DNA from: Pseudooceanicola sediminis
GTDB taxonomy: Bacteria > Pseudomonadota > Alphaproteobacteria > Rhodobacterales > Rhodobacteraceae
Assembly (NCBI RefSeq): GCF_003575965.1
Contig: NZ_QWJJ01000018.1
Span: 1 to 64,000, forward strand
DNA: 64,000 bases
Direction of reading: 5' to 3'
Shown: positions 59,985-64,000 of the stretch, piece after piece
How positions within the stretch are numbered: position 1 is the stretch's first letter
Layout: the number at the start of each line of letters is the position of its first letter
Program-made: the position numbers and the translations under genes
The notes under the pieces: model-generated
Seen by the model: only the letters and a program-made list of their open reading frames with translations
The model's database searches: none
Told to the model about the DNA's origin: nothing

Positions 59985-60764
59985 TTATAGGGCCGTGGCA
60001 TCTGCTGGGCGCAGCAGGCCAAGGATGTCTTCGCGAATATCGAGCAGGTCCGAACCCGCTCGGTTCAGGGCGCGGGGTCGGGGTTGGGCCAACGCGTAAT
60101 GCCGGATCAGCCGGCCGGGGGCCGATGACATGACATGCACGTCGTCGGCCAGCAGCAGCGCCTCGTCGACGTCATGGGTGACGAACAGAACCGTGGCCTT
60201 GTGCTTTTGCCAGACCCGCATCAGCAGGTCGTGCATCACCAGCCGCGTCTGCGCATCCAGCGCCCCGAAGGGTTCGTCCATCAGCAGGACCTTGGGACCG
60301 AAGGCGAACGTACGGGCAATCGCCACACGCTGTTTCATGCCCCCCGACAGCGCCTGCGGAAACTTGTCTGCATGGGCGCTCAGGCCAACCTCGTCCAGCG
60401 CGGCGCGGGCGCGATCCACCTCCTCCCGCTTGCTCAGCCCGAACCGTTTCAACCCGAAGCGCACGTTGTCCAGCGCGCTGAACCAGGGAAACAGGGCGTA
60501 TTGCTGAAAGATCACCCCGACCTGTTCGGAGGGCTTGTCGATGACGGCGCCGTCCAGCGTGATCCGCCCCGAACTTGGCGTGACAAACCCGCCGATGGCA
60601 TTCATCAGGGTCGACTTACCACAGCCCGAGGGCCCGATCAGCGCGGTAAAGGTCTGCGGCGCCAGCTCCAGTGTCGTGGGGGCCAGTGCCGTGACCGGCC
60701 CGTCGCGCCCCTGGAAACGGATTTCGACGTTATCGACGTGGACATGTCCTTGTTTCGTCTCCAT
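59985..60764 (-). CDS. ABC transporter ATP-binding protein (SsuB/TauB-like)
   Basis: The ATG at 60764, after TAGGAAAA, gives 259 residues; a longer open frame to 61616 would overlap the permease gene and is rejected. The Walker A is GPSGCGKST, the Q-loop is FQQYALFPW, the signature is LSGGMKQR, Walker B is LLMDEPFGALD and the switch His is in FVTHDVDEAL. It energises the SsuC-like permease next to it. Confidence 0.93.
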   Translation of the reverse strand: METKQGHVHVDNVEIRFQGRDGPVTALAPTTLELAPQTFTALIGPSGCGKSTLMNAIGGFVTPSSGRITLDGAVIDKPSEQVGVIFQQYALFPWFSALDNVRFGLKRFGLSKREEVDRARAALDEVGLSAHADKFPQALSGGMKQRVAIARTFAFGPKVLLMDEPFGALDAQTRLVMHDLLMRVWQKHKATVLFVTHDVDEALLLADDVHVMSSAPGRLIRHYALAQPRPRALNRAGSDLLDIREDILGLLRPADATAL

Positions 60765-60769
60765 TTTTC

Positions 60770-61585
60770 CTACCCCTGTTGCCAATGAACCAGCTTTTGG
60801 CCAATGCGATGAACGATCAGATCGACCCCCGCCCCCAGCAGCCCGAGGATGATCAAAAGCGCGAACATGCGGTCGGTTCGGATGTACTGGCGCGCCTCCT
60901 GCAGGCGATACCCGATGCCCGAGGACGCGCCCGAAAGCTCGGCCGCCACCAGGCTGAGGAAGGCCAGCGCGACGCCCAGACGCAGCCCGGCAAAGATGTA
61001 GGGCGCGGCGGCCGGCACGATGACCGACATGAATTCGCGCAGGCGTGACACGCCGAGAGAGCGGGCGGCGCGCAGGTATATGTCGGGCACATATTCCATG
61101 CCCGCATGGGTGTTGAACCAGACGGCAAGGAAGACGGTGTAGGAGATCACGAAGTACTTCGACCCCTCGCCGATCCCGAACCAGACGATGGCCACGGGCA
61201 CCAGCGCGATCGCCGGGATCGGGCGCAGCAGGTTCAGAAAGGGCCCGATCAACATGCGTACGACCGCAATCCGCCCCGTCAGCAACCCGACGACGATGCC
61301 CAGGCTGGCGCCGATGGCAAACCCGATCGCCGCCCTGCTGAGCGAGACCGACAGGTCCTTGGCCAGGGTGCCGTTCTGCGCCAGCTCGATCCCAGCGGAC
61401 AGGACGGACCAGGGGGCGGGAAAGATCGCCTCCGGGACCATCTGCGCGGCGCCGACGCCCGCCCATAATGCCAGTATGAAGGCGAACGAAAGCAGCGACC
61501 TGGCCGCGCTTCCCCCCGCGTTCAACCCGGCCTGAAACGACCTGGCGACGACCGAACGCTGGGTCGAGGGTTCGGTCACAGCCAT
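60770..61585 (-). CDS. ABC transporter permease (SsuC/TauC-like)
   Basis: The ATG at 61585 follows GGGGGAGGCTATCGC; an upstream in-frame TTG is less likely. The 271-residue product has about six spans and the permease loop (EAA-like) SLGVSRLREFMSVIVPAAAP. It starts 10 bp inside the end of the arylsulfotransferase-like gene and is 5 bp upstream of the ATPase gene, so the three are one transcript. Confidence 0.9.
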   Translation of the reverse strand: MAVTEPSTQRSVVARSFQAGLNAGGSAARSLLSFAFILALWAGVGAAQMVPEAIFPAPWSVLSAGIELAQNGTLAKDLSVSLSRAAIGFAIGASLGIVVGLLTGRIAVVRMLIGPFLNLLRPIPAIALVPVAIVWFGIGEGSKYFVISYTVFLAVWFNTHAGMEYVPDIYLRAARSLGVSRLREFMSVIVPAAAPYIFAGLRLGVALAFLSLVAAELSGASSGIGYRLQEARQYIRTDRMFALLIILGLLGAGVDLIVHRIGQKLVHWQQG

Positions 61586-62709
61586 GCGATAGCCTCCCCC
61601 CGATAGCGATGTGCACGAAAGCAACTGTTATGACTGCCGCCGATAAACGTGTTCAGGGGGGCCGGGTAGGCCGCGAAATCCGGGATCACGTATTCCCAGA
61701 CGACGGCGCCGTCCGGCGTCACCTCGAACAGCCTGCCAAAGGCGCTTTCGCAGATGAAGGTATTTCCGTTCCACAACCGCTGACAGCTGCCCATGTAGGG
61801 CGAGAAGAACGCCATCGGCAACGAGGTATCCTGATAGGCCCAGACGGTTTCGCCGGTCTTGGGATCGAACTCCAGCGCGCGCGAAAACGGCGAGGTCGAG
61901 CCATCGCGCAGATTGCCGTTGTCGAACACCAGGATGGCGCCGCTCTCCATTTCCACCGGGGTATGCTGCTGCGCCACCGCGTCCGCACCGACATGCCAGA
62001 CCACCTTGCCGGTGGTGCGATCCACCGCGATGACGCCCGAGGTCGTGCGCAGGCTCATCAGGATCAGCCCGTCGCGGGTTTCGGCCAGGCCGTTGATCAT
62101 CGGCCAGTGCCGACGGTCGAAAATCGTGTGAATGGGAAAATCGGCGGGATCGAGGTGATCCCAGATGCGCCACTCCCACACGGTTTCGCCCTTGCGGTTC
62201 ACCTCGCGCACGATGTCGGACTGGATCACGCCATCCGCACCATCCTTGCGAGGGTCACCGCCACAGACGCGCGCCGCCTTGTCCGCCGGCAGAGGGGCGG
62301 CGACGGTATAGAGCAGGTTGCCGCTGGCCAGCCATTGCGCGTCATGGTGGTGAAAGATGTCCTCGTGACGCCAGACGATGTCGCCCTGCGGCGTCGCCTC
62401 GTAGAAATCGCCGCCATGCCACAGATCCCAGGCGGGATAGAGCGCGGCAGAGGTCGCATGGCTGCCGTTATACCCAAGGTTGCCATTCGGCAGGATCACC
62501 GCGTCGCGCCCCGCCCGTACCGGCATTTGCCAGCGATGCGCAGTCTTGCCGTCGCAGTCGATCAGGTCGACCCGGCCCTCTGCCGTCTGACCTGCAAACA
62601 AGGTATAGCCACCGGCGCTGCGAAGCGGATCATGCGCCGTGACACCGGTGCCGCGCCTGCGCAGGGTAACCTGGTCGGGGGTGGTCGGGATGCGTTGATT
62701 GGTTGTCAT
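61576..62709 (-). CDS. Arylsulfotransferase (ASST)-family beta-propeller protein
   Basis: This 377-residue protein has the repeated blades of the ASST/PQQ-like propeller: GGYTLFAGQTAEGRVDLIDC, HRWQMPVRAGRDAVILPNGN, ETVWEWRIWDHLDP and GKVVWHVGADAVAQQHT. GGSHNSCFRAHRY closes the fold. Periplasmic ASST enzymes move sulfate between aryl esters; this one has no signal peptide, so it seems cytoplasmic. Its operon encodes an SsuABC-like transporter and it is divergent from a LacI gene with palindromic operators. Action on an imported organosulfate is inferred; a non-enzymatic propeller role is possible. Confidence 0.75.
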   Translation of the reverse strand: MTTNQRIPTTPDQVTLRRRGTGVTAHDPLRSAGGYTLFAGQTAEGRVDLIDCDGKTAHRWQMPVRAGRDAVILPNGNLGYNGSHATSAALYPAWDLWHGGDFYEATPQGDIVWRHEDIFHHHDAQWLASGNLLYTVAAPLPADKAARVCGGDPRKDGADGVIQSDIVREVNRKGETVWEWRIWDHLDPADFPIHTIFDRRHWPMINGLAETRDGLILMSLRTTSGVIAVDRTTGKVVWHVGADAVAQQHTPVEMESGAILVFDNGNLRDGSTSPFSRALEFDPKTGETVWAYQDTSLPMAFFSPYMGSCQRLWNGNTFICESAFGRLFEVTPDGAVVWEYVIPDFAAYPAPLNTFIGGSHNSCFRAHRYRGEAIAWL

Positions 62710-62722
62710 GCTGTCACTCGCT

Positions 62723-62779
62723 ATTAAATCGATTTAATGGAGTGATACGCTTGCTCCGCTGCCGTTAAAACGATTTAAT
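62723..62779. promoter_or_regulatory. Two LacI-type operators
   Basis: ATTAAATCGATTTAAT (62723-62738, perfect) and GTTAAAACGATTTAAT (62764-62779, two mismatches) have central CG steps typical of LacI operators. Their centres are 41 bp apart, about four helical turns, in the divergent region between the ASST-like gene and the LacI gene. Confidence 0.8.
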
Positions 62780-62862
62780 GCACAAAAGCGGCAAAGTTTT
62801 TGAATCGCACAACAATGCGCCGGAAAATCAGCCCCGACGTGTGAATACTGGGCAGGACACCG

Positions 62863-63894
62863 ATGAATACCTCCGACAAGGCCGCCTCTGGCAGGCGCGC
62901 AACCATCAGCGACGTGGCGCGGCAGGCCGGGGTGTCACCCGGCACGGTCTCGAATGCGATGACCGGTGCGCGGCGCGTCGATGAACATACCCGCGCGCGA
63001 ATCGATGCCGCGATCGCGCAACTGAACTATGTGCCCAACCTGTCCGCACGCAGCGTCCGCACCGGGCGCGTCAACTCGATCGCGGTTCTGTCGTCTATGC
63101 CCTCAGCCGTGTCGGCAGGCACGTCGCGCCTGGGGTTCATGATGGAGATCGCCGCCTCGGCCGCCATTGCCGCAATCGAACACAACATGGCCCTCGTGCT
63201 GGTTCCGCCCCTGCCCGACCCGGAGGCCACGTTGCGCAACATCCCCTTTGACGGCGCGCTGCTGATCGAACCGGCGCGCGACGATCCCTTCCTGGATCTG
63301 CTGCGCAGGCGCTCTACCCCTGTGGTTGCCATCGGCACACCGCCGGACAGCACCATGGCGCATGTCGATCTGAACTATGGCGCCACCACCGAACTTCTGA
63401 TCCGCCATCTGCATGACAGCGGCGCACGTTGCTTTCCATTGATCATCGGCGCCTCTGACCGGGCAAGCTACGCGGTCACGGAACAGGCCTACCGTGCCCA
63501 CGCGACGCAGCAGGGCATGCGCCCCCAGGTGATCCGCGTCCCCGAACATCGCGGAGAGGGCGGTGCACGTGATGCCATATGCCAGGCACTGCACGAAAAC
63601 CCCGGCATTGACGGCGTGCTGGTGCCCGTCGATGCGCTGGCGACAGGCGTCATGCAGGGATTGCGCGATCTGGGTCGCAGCGTGCCCGGCGATGTTCGTG
63701 TCGTCACCCGCTACGACGGCCTGCGCGCCCGCAGCGAGGTGCCCGCCCTGACTGCCGTTGACCTGCATCTGGACGTGGTGGCGGGACAGGCGATTTCGCT
63801 GTTGCTCCGCGTGGTCGCAGGGACCGCCGGCGCGGACGAGGTGGTACATGCCCCGCCGCCCGCGCTGGTGACCCGCCCGTCAAGCGGCGGCTGA
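62863..63894 (+). CDS. LacI-family transcriptional regulator
   Basis: This 343-residue protein has the LacI HTH and hinge (ATISDVARQAGVSPGTVSNA, LNYVPNLSARSVRTGR) and a periplasmic-binding-like core with the segment FPLIIGASDRASYAVTEQAY. It is divergent from the ASST-like/ABC operon, with two palindromes between them, so it should repress that operon and itself. LacI control of an SsuABC-like system suggests that the ligand is a sugar derivative, perhaps a sugar sulfate or sulfonated sugar. Confidence 0.9.
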   Translation: MNTSDKAASGRRATISDVARQAGVSPGTVSNAMTGARRVDEHTRARIDAAIAQLNYVPNLSARSVRTGRVNSIAVLSSMPSAVSAGTSRLGFMMEIAASAAIAAIEHNMALVLVPPLPDPEATLRNIPFDGALLIEPARDDPFLDLLRRRSTPVVAIGTPPDSTMAHVDLNYGATTELLIRHLHDSGARCFPLIIGASDRASYAVTEQAYRAHATQQGMRPQVIRVPEHRGEGGARDAICQALHENPGIDGVLVPVDALATGVMQGLRDLGRSVPGDVRVVTRYDGLRARSEVPALTAVDLHLDVVAGQAISLLLRVVAGTAGADEVVHAPPPALVTRPSSGG

Positions 63895-63899
63895 AAGGC

Positions 63900-64000
63900 T
63901 CAGGTCAGGCCGCCGAGGCGACGCACCGTCTCGGCCACCTCTTCGCCGGTGGCCATATCGGGCGCGGCTGCGGCAATACCCGCGGCCTCGCCTGTCGCAA
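63900..64000 (-). CDS. C-terminal end of a probable FAD-dependent oxidoreductase; cut by the window edge
   Basis: The minus-strand reading ends with TGA at 63900-63902, and the visible 33 codons include ATGEAAGIAAAA and VAETVRRLGGLT. The GEAAGxAA motif is the usual C-terminal FAD contact of the FAD_oxidored group. It converges on the LacI gene with 5 bp between the stops. The call rests on this one motif. Confidence 0.5.
   Translation of the reverse strand, partial: ATGEAAGIAAAAPDMATGEEVAETVRRLGGLT

Noticed and set aside
59985..61616. A 543-codon frame that would extend the ABC ATPase upstream
   Set aside because: The extra part lies in the wrong frame over the permease gene. The ATPase starts at 60764 with a ribosome binding site and the usual N-terminus.
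63885..63913. A hairpin between the LacI gene and the last partial gene
   Set aside because: The arms GGCGGC and GCCGCC are short, with a long loop that spans both stop codons. This is expected by chance in GC-rich DNA.

Overview
The window looks like part of an extrachromosomal replicon (plasmid or chromid) of a high-GC alphaproteobacterium, most likely a Rhodobacteraceae / Roseobacter-group bacterium. The replicon call rests on a Rep-type initiator, a five-unit 22-bp iteron array and a parA-parB pair at 7.3-11.2 kb. The host call rests on high GC, the RepABC-like ParA/ParB style, and the very heavy load of TRAP transporters and small catabolic operons. No transposase, tRNA, rRNA or CRISPR array was seen.

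Layout. (1) 1-6.9 kb: hexarate/uronate catabolism. The end of an aldehyde dehydrogenase gene and kdgD on the + strand face a minus-strand operon of TRAP dctPQM, a 2-hydroxyacid dehydrogenase, a galactarolactone-isomerase-like protein and a FadR-type regulator. (2) 7.3-11.2 kb: the replicon core, bracketed by two copies of a 17-bp sequence containing a palindrome (candidate parS). (3) 11.3-18.3 kb: LysR, TRAP dctPQM, GST, CMD-like protein, a LigI-like pyrone/lactone hydrolase and an SDR, nearly all with overlapping start and stop codons. (4) 18.7-24.7 kb: an octopine-dehydrogenase-family enzyme, a 3-hydroxyacyl-CoA-dehydrogenase-type enzyme, TRAP dctPQM and a GntR regulator, tied together by a repeated ATTTTnnAAAAT motif. 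(5) 24.8-30.7 kb: an ortho-cleavage cassette (intradiol dioxygenase, muconate cycloisomerase, a small SCP2-like protein, alpha/beta hydrolase, LysR) and an SLC13-type carboxylate transporter. (6) 31-33 kb: a hipBA toxin-antitoxin pair with two palindromic operators. (7) 33.2-39.5 kb: an MFS exporter with no normal start codon, then TetR, TAXI-TRAP and a close LigI homologue. (8) 39.7-43.1 kb: an acyl-CoA ligase and thiolase facing a PAS-LuxR regulator. (9) 43.4-51.7 kb: TRAP dctPQM convergent with an IlvD/Edd dehydratase, two-subunit aconitase X and FAD-oxidoreductase operon of unknown pathway. (10) 51.8-58.7 kb: LysR, an FAH-family hydrolase, TetR, TRAP dctPQM and a metallo-beta-lactamase-fold hydrolase. 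(11) 59-64 kb: an SsuABC-like ABC transporter with an arylsulfotransferase-like beta-propeller under a LacI regulator, then the end of a probable FAD oxidoreductase.

How it works together. The replicon appears to be a collection of self-contained 'regulator + uptake + degradation' cassettes for organic acids and aromatic or sugar-acid breakdown products. There are six TRAP systems in 64 kb. Three structural patterns cross cassette borders and are not explained by the genes: a 59-bp intergenic element built on an 11-bp period (three full copies and one degenerate copy), a perfect GC-rich hairpin after dctP in all five dctP-dctQ junctions, and the duplicated palindrome flanking rep-parAB.
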